Source of the DNA: Pseudobacter sp.
GTDB taxonomy: Bacteria; Bacteroidota; Bacteroidia; Chitinophagales; Chitinophagaceae
Assembly (NCBI GenBank): GCA_017849455.1
Contig: JAFIGX010000003.1
Location: 62,001-126,000 of the forward strand
DNA: 64,000 bases
Reading direction: 5' to 3'
The position numbers and the translations under genes were made by a program. The notes under the pieces were generated by a model that saw nothing but the letters and a program-made list of their open reading frames with translations, was not told the DNA's origin and ran no database searches. Below are positions 1 to 8,177 of the stretch, one piece after another. Positions within the stretch are counted from its first letter, which is position 1. Every line of letters starts with the position of its first letter.

Positions 1-1365
1 TTATTTGGTTCTTAATTCTCCTGCCTGGATCATGCGGTAAATGGTCGATTTGCCGATATCGAGCTTCCTGGCCACCAGCAATACATCCTTGTCGTATTTG
101 TCGAGATAATACTGGATGATCTGGATCTCATATTCTTTCAGGGTCCTTTCACGCCCATTCATGGTATGAACGTTCACTGAAGCTGCATGGATCATAATGT
201 GTTCAGGCAATACCGTTTCCCCATCCGTCATCACAGTCGTGAGCTCCATGATCGATTTCAACTCGCGCACATTGCCGGGAAAACTATACTGCAACAATTT
301 TTGTTGCGCCTCCGGTGATAAAGCCTTTTTAGGTACGTGGTTCTCCTGGCAGAACTGGTCGAGGAAAAATTTGGCCAGTAATATAATATCATTTCCCCTG
401 TCGCGCAAGGGGGGCAGCAGAATAGGCATCCCGATGAGCCTGTAATAAAGGTCTTCCCGGAAGCTCTTTTTGTTCACTTCTTCCAGTAGATCACGGTGGG
501 TGGCCACAATGATACGCACGTTCACCGGTATTACTTCATTACCACCGATACGGGTGATCTCCCGCTCCTGCAATACACGCAATAACTTGGCCTGCAGGCT
601 GATGTCGAGCTCGCCGATCTCATCGAGAAAGAGCGTTCCATTATGAGCTTCCTCAAATTTCCCGATCCTGCGCGTTACGGCCCCTGTGAATGAGCCTTTC
701 TCATGGCCAAACAATTCACTTTCGATCAGCTCCCGCGGGATGGCCGCCACATTCACCGTCACAAAGGGTTTCTGGCTTCGTGGAGAGTTATAGTGGACCG
801 CTTTGGCCACCATCTCCTTACCGGTGCCTGTTTCTCCCGTAACCGATACCGTTATGTTCGTCTTCGATGCTTTTTCGATCAACGCAAAGACCTTTTCCAT
901 CGCTTCACTTCTGCCAACCAGGTATTTCGAATAGTCGTTCTTCCGGCCTACCTGCTCCTTCAGCCTTTCAACTTCATTCTTCAATCCCACGATCTCTTTC
1001 AGGTGCAGCAATACATTCCACAGCCTGTCCTTGGTGTCGTTGTCCTTTACAATATAATCAAAGGCGCCGCTGGTGATCAGGCTTACGGCAGTGCGTACGT
1101 CTTCCTGTCCTGAAATAATGATGACCTTTATATCAGGATTGATCTCCCGGATCTTTTTCAATACCACGCTTCCATCCATGTCGGGCATGAAATAATCCAG
1201 TGTTACTACATCAGGCGATTCGTGCAGGTGATTAAAAAACTCGGAAGGCTTATCGAAGCGTTTCACTTCGTAATCAGGATTGAGCGAAAGATAATGATGC
1301 AGCATGGAACCGTACCACATATCATCTTCCAGGACAAAGATCCTGAGAGCGTTCTGATTTTTCAT
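1..1365 (-). CDS. Sigma-54-dependent response regulator (NtrC family)
   Basis: Two-component response regulator that activates sigma-54 promoters. The N-terminal receiver domain (about residues 7-125) has the acidic pair D14/D15 and the phospho-acceptor D57 in the string TLDYFMPDMDG. A linker helix follows, then an AAA+ domain with Walker A GETGTGKE, the sigma-54 contact loop GSFTGA and an arginine-rich sensor region. It ends in a Fis-type helix-turn-helix (about 415-450, with GKSTIYRMI). Length 454 aa is normal for the family. The stop codon is the first triplet of the window, so the gene is complete. No histidine kinase is visible next to it, so its partner and target genes are unknown; it is divergent from the helicase gene. 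Confidence 0.93.
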   Translation of the reverse strand: MKNQNALRIFVLEDDMWYGSMLHHYLSLNPDYEVKRFDKPSEFFNHLHESPDVVTLDYFMPDMDGSVVLKKIREINPDIKVIIISGQEDVRTAVSLITSGAFDYIVKDNDTKDRLWNVLLHLKEIVGLKNEVERLKEQVGRKNDYSKYLVGRSEAMEKVFALIEKASKTNITVSVTGETGTGKEMVAKAVHYNSPRSQKPFVTVNVAAIPRELIESELFGHEKGSFTGAVTRRIGKFEEAHNGTLFLDEIGELDISLQAKLLRVLQEREITRIGGNEVIPVNVRIIVATHRDLLEEVNKKSFREDLYYRLIGMPILLPPLRDRGNDIILLAKFFLDQFCQENHVPKKALSPEAQQKLLQYSFPGNVRELKSIMELTTVMTDGETVLPEHIMIHAASVNVHTMNGRERTLKEYEIQIIQYYLDKYDKDVLLVARKLDIGKSTIYRMIQAGELRTK

Positions 1366-1613
1366 TGTAAAGGATTATATGTTCTCAATAACGTAAAAAA
1401 CATTACATTATTCCCGGATAAAGAATTTTTCCCAACGGTAAAATAAGCATTATTTCGCAATCGTAAGCCACTTGTTGTCAACAGCTAGTCTTTTCTACCA
1501 CCGGGAATAACCGTTAGTATGCCCGGGAAGTCCCGGAAAGGCCGGCAAACAGGCCCATTGGCCGCTTTTTCCGGCATCAAAACCCTGATCCAATAACACT
1601 GTATCTTTGAACT
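1366..1613. promoter_or_regulatory. Divergent intergenic region, regulator/helicase
   Basis: This 248-bp stretch separates the divergent response-regulator and helicase genes. On the plus strand a TATCTTTG sequence (1602-1609) fits the Bacteroidota -7 consensus TAnnTTTG and ends only 4 nt before the helicase ATG. No TTG is seen 19-21 nt upstream of it. I see no RNA gene and no sigma-54 -24/-12 element that I would trust. Confidence 0.35.
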
Positions 1614-4600
1614 ATGTCCATCAGACGAGAACAACTTGAACAACAATTCCAGGAAGAATACAGCAAACTCAACGACCGTCAGAAACAGGCGGTCGATACC
1701 ATTGAAGGGCCAGTGATGGTGATCGCCGGTCCCGGCACCGGCAAAACCCAGATCCTCGCCAGCCGTATCGGGAAGATCCTGCTCGAAACAGATTCACTCC
1801 CTTCCAATATCCTCTGCCTTACCTACACGGATGCCGGCGTAGTGGCCATGCGCAAACGGCTTGTTCAGTTCATCGGCCCGGATGCCTACAAAGTACATAT
1901 CTACACTTTTCATGCATTCTGCAATGACATCATCCAGGAAAATCTGTCCCTGTTTGAAAAAACAGCGCTCGATCCTGTTTCAGAGCTCGAAAAAATAGAA
2001 ATTTTTACACAATTAATAGATTCTTTTCCGAAAAATCATCCGCTGAAAAGATATCGCGGCGATGTTTATTTCGAGATCAACAACTTACAATCCCTTTTCA
2101 GCACCATGAAAAAGGAAGGATGGTCGCCTGATTTCATCAACAAGGCCATCGCTGCCTATATCGATGATCTGCCGAACCGGGAAGATTATATTTATAAAAG
2201 AGCTTACAAACAATTCAAGGCAGGTGATCTCAAAAAAGATAAGATCGAAGAAGAGAAGGAAAGAATGGAGAAATTGCGGGCTGCCGTGAATGAGTTCGAT
2301 CATTTCCAGGAATTGATGCGCAGCCGCAACCGGTACGATTTCGACGATATGATCAACTGGGTGATCAAAGCTTTCGAAGAGAATAAGAACCTGTTGGCCC
2401 GCTACCAGGAACAATTCCTCTATATCCTCGTGGATGAATACCAGGATACCAGCGGCACCCAGAACCGGCTGGTGGAATTGCTGATCAGTTACTGGGATAA
2501 ACCCAATGTATTTGTAGTGGGCGACGACGACCAGAGCATCTACCGCTTCCAGGGCGCCAATGTGGAGAACATGGAAGCATTGGTCAGGAGCTACAGCTCG
2601 GACCTCCTGGAGGTAGTGCTCTCCAATAATTACCGCTCCACGCAACCGATCCTGGATATCGCCAAATCACTGATCAGCAGAAATGAAGAAAGGCTGATCA
2701 ATAAGTTCCCGGGGCTCAGTAAAGACCTGGTCTCTTCCAACCCGTCCATCAATTCCCTGATGCACCCACCCGTTATCAGGGAATATGAATCACAGCAACA
2801 GGAAATGATGGGGATTACACTGGAAGTTCAACAATTGCTGAAGGAGGGAGTACTGCCCGGTCGCATCGCCATCATCTATAAAGAAAATAAATACGGGGAA
2901 GAACTGGCTAATTATTTCAGTCTGCGGGGAGTACCGGTATACAGTAAACGAAACCTGAATATCCTGGAACTGCCGTTGGTCCAAAAGATCATGCTCTTGT
3001 TGAAGTATCTGGCCACGGAGCACGATATACCTTATAGCGGTGATGAAATGCTTTTCGAGATACTGCATTTCGATTGGTTCAATATCCCTCCCATTGAGGT
3101 GGCCCGGTTAAGCGCCGAAACGGCCAACCGGCAGTTCAGCGGCGATCCAATCTCCCTTCGCCGGCTGCTTTTCGAAAAAGCCAATACACCTGCCAAAGAT
3201 CTTTTTTCGCAGCCGGCACATACAGGTATCCGTACGGCCAGTGGCATCATCGAGAAACTGATAGGGCAGGTATCCAACGTTACCCTGCAACAATTGTTCG
3301 AGACTATGATCCGTGAGGCCGGCATACTGAGCCATATCATGCAAAGCCCTGAAAAGATCTGGTTGTTGCAGGTGCTCACCGGTCTGTTCGAGTTCATCAA
3401 GGAAGAAACGAGAAGGCAGCCATTGCTGAACGTTCAGCAGCTCGTCGATATTATCGAACTGATGGAACGGGAAGGATTGCCCTTGCCGCTGGTGCGCATC
3501 AGCGGAAGTGATAAAGGCATCAACCTCCTCACGGCCCACGGCTCCAAAGGGCTGGAGTTCCAATACGTTTTCCTGGCAGGGACCAATGCGGCTTTCTGGG
3601 AAAAGAAACGCAAGCCGGGTGGAGGATACAAACTGCCCGATACCATTTTCTCTTCCACGGCCGCAGGAGGTAAACAGGGAGAGGAAGAAGAGCTGCGACG
3701 GCTTTTCTATGTGGCGCTTACCCGTGCAGAACAATTTATAACGATCTCGTATAGCCGATTCAGGAGCGATGGCAAAGAACTGGAGCCTTCCATGTTCATT
3801 GCCGAGATCAGGGACCAGCATCCCATCCCGGTTGAAAAAGTGTTCATCACCGAGAATGTACAGGCCGAATTCCAGGCCCTGTCATTCCAGGTAGCCGCTG
3901 CGCCGGAGATCGCAAAACTGGAAGAAGAGTTTGTCAGCAGGATACTCGACAGGTTCGTGATGAATGTAACGGCACTCAACAATTACCTGAAATGTCCGCT
4001 GGAGTTCTATTTCAGGAATATCGTCCGGATACCTTCCCCGAAGAATGAAGCTACCGAGTTCGGATCGGCCGTTCACCATGCACTGGAACAATTGTTCCGC
4101 AAGATGCAGGCCAACGGAGAACGCTTTCCGCCAAAAGATGAGTTCATCAACGACTTCCAATGGTATATGGCAAGGCACCGGGAAAGTTTTACGCGCGAAC
4201 AATTCAACAGGAGGATGGAATATGGGGTAGATGTGTTGTCTAATTATTATGATGAATATATCCATCGGTGGAACAGGATCGTAGCCGTTGAAAGGAATAT
4301 CCGTAATGTGGTCGTGAGCGGCGTTCCCCTCAAAGGCAAGGTCGACAAACTGGAGTTCGAAGGAAAAACGGCCAATGTGGTCGATTATAAGACCGGCGAT
4401 CCGGATAAGGCCAAACCCAAGCTCACACCACCCAATGCCAAAGAGCCCAATGGCGGTGATTACTGGCGGCAGGCCGTTTTCTACAAGATCCTGGTAGATG
4501 GATATGAACAGAAGGACTGGAAAGTGATCAGTACGGAATTCGATTTTGTGGAACCGGATAAAAAGAAAGTCTACCGGAAAGAGAAACTCATTATCAGCCC

Positions 4601-4769
4601 CGGGGACATCACTACTGTTACACAGCAGATCAGGGCCGTTTGGGGTAAGATCCAGGACCGCGATTTTTATACAGGCTGCGGCAAAGAGGATTGCCATTGG
4701 TGCAATTTTGTCAAGACCAATAATCTCGCCATCGCATTGCATGAGATGGACGAGCAGGAGGAGGAATGA
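1614..4769 (+). CDS. UvrD/Rep-type helicase fused to PD-(D/E)XK Fe-S nuclease
   Basis: Superfamily 1 DNA helicase with a C-terminal RecB-family nuclease, probably for double-strand-break or recombination repair. Visible motifs: Walker A AGPGTGKT (38-45), Walker B VDEYQDTSGTQN (about 276), GDDDQSIYRFQGA (about 303) and the C-terminal helicase string HGSKGLEF. From about residue 790 a nuclease module follows: LKCP, GSAVHHALE, KGKVDKLEF, VVDYKTGD and QAVFYKIL. The Cys in LKCP plus the three Cys in CGKEDCHWC (about 1020) form the four-cysteine pattern known to hold an Fe-S cluster in AddB/AdnAB-type nucleases. Length is 1051 aa. No second AddA/AddB-like subunit lies beside it, so it may act alone or with a distant partner. 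The ATG directly follows a -7-like box. Confidence 0.92.
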   Translation: MSIRREQLEQQFQEEYSKLNDRQKQAVDTIEGPVMVIAGPGTGKTQILASRIGKILLETDSLPSNILCLTYTDAGVVAMRKRLVQFIGPDAYKVHIYTFHAFCNDIIQENLSLFEKTALDPVSELEKIEIFTQLIDSFPKNHPLKRYRGDVYFEINNLQSLFSTMKKEGWSPDFINKAIAAYIDDLPNREDYIYKRAYKQFKAGDLKKDKIEEEKERMEKLRAAVNEFDHFQELMRSRNRYDFDDMINWVIKAFEENKNLLARYQEQFLYILVDEYQDTSGTQNRLVELLISYWDKPNVFVVGDDDQSIYRFQGANVENMEALVRSYSSDLLEVVLSNNYRSTQPILDIAKSLISRNEERLINKFPGLSKDLVSSNPSINSLMHPPVIREYESQQQEMMGITLEVQQLLKEGVLPGRIAIIYKENKYGEELANYFSLRGVPVYSKRNLNILELPLVQKIMLLLKYLATEHDIPYSGDEMLFEILHFDWFNIPPIEVARLSAETANRQFSGDPISLRRLLFEKANTPAKDLFSQPAHTGIRTASGIIEKLIGQVSNVTLQQLFETMIREAGILSHIMQSPEKIWLLQVLTGLFEFIKEETRRQPLLNVQQLVDIIELMEREGLPLPLVRISGSDKGINLLTAHGSKGLEFQYVFLAGTNAAFWEKKRKPGGGYKLPDTIFSSTAAGGKQGEEEELRRLFYVALTRAEQFITISYSRFRSDGKELEPSMFIAEIRDQHPIPVEKVFITENVQAEFQALSFQVAAAPEIAKLEEEFVSRILDRFVMNVTALNNYLKCPLEFYFRNIVRIPSPKNEATEFGSAVHHALEQLFRKMQANGERFPPKDEFINDFQWYMARHRESFTREQFNRRMEYGVDVLSNYYDEYIHRWNRIVAVERNIRNVVVSGVPLKGKVDKLEFEGKTANVVDYKTGDPDKAKPKLTPPNAKEPNGGDYWRQAVFYKILVDGYEQKDWKVISTEFDFVEPDKKKVYRKEKLIISPGDITTVTQQIRAVWGKIQDRDFYTGCGKEDCHWCNFVKTNNLAIALHEMDEQEEE

Positions 4770-4856
4770 AATGAACGATAATCTTTCCTAAAAATCTTTT
4801 AAATCCCGCAAATCATGGTCCAGACATCCTAAGTTTGCAACCTGCATTCATCCTTT

Positions 4857-6278
4857 ATGGTAAAGATCAACAGCTTATTGTTTTTTGTGGTCCTGGTAGC
4901 CGTTATCACTGTGAATATGCTTGGCACTGCGGGTTGCGCCAATATGGCCCCTCCCACCGGCGGCCCGAGGGATTCCCTTCCTCCCCGCCTCGTTTCAGCC
5001 AAACCACCCGATTCTGCCCGGAACTTCAACAGCAAAAAGTTCAATCTCGAATTCGATGAGTTTGTGCAGCTCGACAATACCAATGAGAACCTGCTCGTGT
5101 CACCCACACCCAAGATCCCGCCGCTCGTTGAATCCAAATTGAGGACGGTGACCGTCACCATCAAGGACACACTGGAGCCCAACACTACCTATTCCATCGA
5201 TTTCGGCAATGCGATCAAGGACATCAATGAAGGAAATGTTTACAAGAATTTCAGGTATGTTTTCTCCACCGGCCATGCCATCGATTCACTCGAAGTATCG
5301 GGTAAAGTGATCATTGCAGAAACAGGCAAATCCGATTCAACCCTGATAGTGATGCTGCATACCCATCTCGATGATTCGGCCGTGATCAAGGAAAAGCCGC
5401 GCTATGTGGCCCGCCTCGACCCCACGGGCAGCTTCCATTTTCGCAACCTGCCTCCCGGCACTTTCGCGATCTATGCCTTGAAAGATGAAGGCGGCCAACG
5501 CAAATACATGAGCCAGAAACAGCTTTTCGCTTTCGCCGATTCACCTGTCAATACAGAGAAACCAGGCTCCATCACGCTGTACGCCTACCTCGAAAGGGAT
5601 ACCGTGAAACCCAAGCCACCCGCCACTCCTGCAAAAACAACCAAACCGTCGAAGGAAGAAAAAGATAAAAAACTCCGGCTGGAAAGCAACCTGGGCAATG
5701 GTGTCCTGGACCTGCTCGATACACTGAAATTCAGCTTCAGGCAAGCGCCCCTGAAAGAATTCGATAGCTCCAGGATCCGGCTCACGACCGACAAATACGA
5801 GCCCATCAAAGGATACCGCATCGTAAAAGACACGGGTAACCAGCATATTTCCATTTTCAATAGCTGGGTAGAGAACACTCCCTACAACCTGATCTTCGAA
5901 AAAGAATTCGCTACCGATACTGCCGGCAGAACGCTCACGCAAACCGATACGATCGCCTTCCGCACAAAGAAAGAAAGCGAATATGGCCTCGTACGCCTCC
6001 GCCTGCTGAACCTCGATCTCTCCAAAGATCCTGTATTGCAATTCGTACAGGCCGAGCAGGTGAAGTATTCGTACAGGTTTGTAACCCGTGAGTTCTATGC
6101 CAAATTATTTGTTCCCGGCGAATATGAGCTCCGTATCCTGTATGATGCCAATAAGAACGGCGTATGGGACCCCGGTGAATTTTTCGGCAAACATATCCAG
6201 CCTGAAAAAGTGCAGCCTTTGAGCCGTAAGCTGAATGTAAAGGCGAATTGGGACAATGAAGTGGATATAACGCTATAA
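4857..6278 (+). CDS. Ig-like domain lipoprotein
   Basis: Predicted surface or periplasmic lipoprotein of 473 aa. The N-terminus is hydrophobic and ends in the lipobox LGTAGC, after which comes a Pro/Gly-rich stretch (PPTGGPRDSLPPRLV). Residues about 40-130 resemble the bacterial SbsA-type Ig-like domain: PPDSARNF, FDEFVQLDN, PNTTYSIDFGNAIKDINEGN. The middle contains a Pro/Lys-rich linker (about 245-280). The C-terminus holds ILYDANKNGVWDPGEF, a calcium-binding-like loop common in Bacteroidota surface proteins. No enzyme signature is seen and the function is unknown. It lies 20 bp upstream of recR on the same strand. Confidence 0.8.
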   Translation: MVKINSLLFFVVLVAVITVNMLGTAGCANMAPPTGGPRDSLPPRLVSAKPPDSARNFNSKKFNLEFDEFVQLDNTNENLLVSPTPKIPPLVESKLRTVTVTIKDTLEPNTTYSIDFGNAIKDINEGNVYKNFRYVFSTGHAIDSLEVSGKVIIAETGKSDSTLIVMLHTHLDDSAVIKEKPRYVARLDPTGSFHFRNLPPGTFAIYALKDEGGQRKYMSQKQLFAFADSPVNTEKPGSITLYAYLERDTVKPKPPATPAKTTKPSKEEKDKKLRLESNLGNGVLDLLDTLKFSFRQAPLKEFDSSRIRLTTDKYEPIKGYRIVKDTGNQHISIFNSWVENTPYNLIFEKEFATDTAGRTLTQTDTIAFRTKKESEYGLVRLRLLNLDLSKDPVLQFVQAEQVKYSYRFVTREFYAKLFVPGEYELRILYDANKNGVWDPGEFFGKHIQPEKVQPLSRKLNVKANWDNEVDITL

Positions 6279-6298
6279 ACATTATTTACCTTTGTGGT

Positions 6299-6919
6299 AT
6301 GCAATTTTCATCGAGTTTATTGGAGAATGCGGTGGCAGAGTTTGCCAAATTACCGGGCATAGGTAAGAAGACGGCGTTGCGCCTGGTATTGCACCTGCTG
6401 AAAACCGAACCCGAAAAGGTCACTGCTTTCGGAGAGGCCATTACCCGCATGCGCAATGAAATAAAATTCTGCCAGCGGTGCTTCAATGTGGCCGATGCAG
6501 ATATCTGCTCCATCTGTTCCAATTCCCTGCGCAAACAGGATATGATCTGCGTAGTGGAGAATATCAGGGATGTCATTGCCATCGAGAGCACCCAACAATA
6601 TAGCGGCACTTATCATATCCTGGGCGGCATCATTTCTCCACTGGATGGGATCGGGCCCGACCAGCTCAATATCGAAGCCCTTGTTCAACGTGTGCAGAAA
6701 GAACGGATAGAAGAGATCATTTTTGCGCTCAGTCCCAATATCCAGGGTGATACCACCATCTATTATATTCAAAAAAAATTACAACCGTTACCGGTGAAAG
6801 TCACGACCATTGCCCGTGGCATTGCCTTTGGCGGCGAGCTCGAATATGCTGATGAAATGACACTGGCCCGCTCTATCACCAACCGCCTGCCGGTAGAAAG
6901 CTATGTGGCCAACCGCTGA
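6299..6919 (+). CDS. recR: Recombination protein RecR
   Basis: RecFOR-pathway DNA-binding protein that helps load RecA at single-strand gaps. 206 aa, normal length. It shows the N-terminal helix-hairpin-helix (LPGIGKKTALRLVLHLL), the four-cysteine zinc finger CQRCFNVADADICSIC, and the Toprim domain (MICVVENIRDVIAIE, YHILGGIISPLDGIGP, ARGIAFGGELEYAD). A -7-like TACCTTTG (6287-6294) ends 4 nt before the ATG, the same unusual spacing seen for the helicase gene. The upstream lipoprotein gene ends only 20 bp away, so readthrough is also possible. Confidence 0.97.
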   Translation: MQFSSSLLENAVAEFAKLPGIGKKTALRLVLHLLKTEPEKVTAFGEAITRMRNEIKFCQRCFNVADADICSICSNSLRKQDMICVVENIRDVIAIESTQQYSGTYHILGGIISPLDGIGPDQLNIEALVQRVQKERIEEIIFALSPNIQGDTTIYYIQKKLQPLPVKVTTIARGIAFGGELEYADEMTLARSITNRLPVESYVANR

Positions 6920-7137
6920 TAACCCTCCTTTGCTATTATTGTAATATCCCTTAGATTTGCAAGTGAATTACAGGCGGATTTGTTTATTGTTCGGCCTGTC
7001 TAAAACCAACGGAACTAATAAACGCCAGGTAAACTCCCCTTTTGTTTCCCAACGTTTATATGTTTCCCGCGGCGCCTTGAATGGCCGGACCGAGCTTTGC
7101 GCATTCGCACCAATGAAGCCGGCATAAATCATTTATT
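6920..7137 (+). promoter_or_regulatory. metH leader with possible pseudoknot riboswitch
   Basis: 218-bp leader before the methionine synthase genes. A perfect 6-bp stem pairs 6970-6975 (ACAGGC) with 6994-6999 (GCCTGT). Its 18-nt loop contains GTTTATT (6982-6988), exactly complementary to AATAAAC (7017-7023) downstream; two flanking G-U pairs can extend it to 9 bp. Together they make an H-type pseudoknot. The GATTTG in loop 1 and the TAAAA just after stem 1 recall what I remember of the SAM-II (metA) riboswitch consensus, and SAM would be a sensible ligand, but the match is incomplete. A second imperfect stem (GCCGG/CCGGC with an inner TGCG-CATT-CGCA hairpin) lies just before the ATG and could be an expression platform. 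Confidence 0.35.
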
Positions 7138-8148
7138 ATGAACATCAGACAAGAACTCGACAAACGCATCCTGATCATCGACGGCGCCATGGGCACCATG
7201 ATCCAGCGGTACAAGCTCACCGAAGCCGATTACCGCGGCGAGCGTTTCAAAGACTGGCATATCGATGTTAAAGGCAACAGCGACCTGCTCTGCCTTACCC
7301 AACCCCAGGTCATCGAAACGATCCACAAACAATATCTCGAAGCCGGGGCCGATATTATCGAGACCAATACCTTCTCCAGCACAGTCATCGCCCAGGCCGA
7401 TTATGAAATGCAGTCCCTCGCCTACGAACTGAATGTGGCGGCTGCACAATGCGCCCGCAGGGCCGCCGATGAGTATACTGCCAAAGACCCGTCCAAACCG
7501 CGTTTCGTGGCCGGGGCTATCGGGCCTTTGAATAAAACGCTGAGCCTATCGCCCGATGTGAACAATCCCGGTTTCCGCGCCCTCACTTTCGATGAGGCCA
7601 TGGAAGCCTATTACGAACAGGTGAAAGGATTATCGGACGGTGGCGTCGACCTCCTGCTCATCGAAACCATTTTCGATACGCTCAACGCCAAGGCGGCCAT
7701 TTTCGCCATCAAGAAATATTTCCGTGATACCAAAAAGGAGGAACTGCCCATCATGATCAGCGGCACCATCACCGATGCCTCCGGCAGAACATTGAGCGGA
7801 CAAACCCTCGAAGCTTTCTATACGTCGGTGATGCACGCAAGACCTTTGAGCATCGGTCTGAACTGTGCCCTCGGCGCTTCCGAGATGCGCGCTCATATAG
7901 AAGAGCTGAGCCAGATCGCGGCCTGTTATACTTCAGCCTACCCCAACGCAGGTTTGCCGAACGCCATGGGTGAATACGACGAACAGCCTGAGCAAACCGC
8001 CCACTTCATCGAAGAATGGGCCGAAAAAGGATTTGTCAATATCGTAGGTGGATGCTGCGGCACCACACCGGACCATATCAGGCATATCGCCGAACACGTG
8101 AAACAATTCAAACCAAGAGAGCTTCCTGTATTGGAAACAGCTTTATAG
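7138..8148 (+). CDS. metH: Methionine synthase, homocysteine-binding module
   Basis: N-terminal homocysteine S-methyltransferase half of B12-dependent methionine synthase, 336 aa. It opens with the family signature [13 protein letters not shown] and carries ETNTFSS. The three zinc-binding cysteines are in GLNC (about residue 243) and the pair in [11 protein letters not shown] (about 306-307). It ends cleanly at the point where a full-length MetH would continue into the pterin domain. The second half begins 29 bp downstream with its own start. Both halves are intact, so I read this as the split MetH arrangement common in Bacteroidota, not as a frameshift. It likely shares the structured leader with its partner. 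Confidence 0.95.
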   Translation: MNIRQELDKRILIIDGAMGTMIQRYKLTEADYRGERFKDWHIDVKGNSDLLCLTQPQVIETIHKQYLEAGADIIETNTFSSTVIAQADYEMQSLAYELNVAAAQCARRAADEYTAKDPSKPRFVAGAIGPLNKTLSLSPDVNNPGFRALTFDEAMEAYYEQVKGLSDGGVDLLLIETIFDTLNAKAAIFAIKKYFRDTKKEELPIMISGTITDASGRTLSGQTLEAFYTSVMHARPLSIGLNCALGASEMRAHIEELSQIAACYTSAYPNAGLPNAMGEYDEQPEQTAHFIEEWAEKGFVNIVGGCCGTTPDHIRHIAEHVKQFKPRELPVLETAL

Positions 8149-8177
8149 TTCATCAATCATAATCGCAACCATTCAAG

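Noticed and set aside
6920..7137. Cobalamin riboswitch upstream of metH
   Set aside because: No B12-box-like GCCACTG string or large multistem layout is visible in the 218-bp leader.
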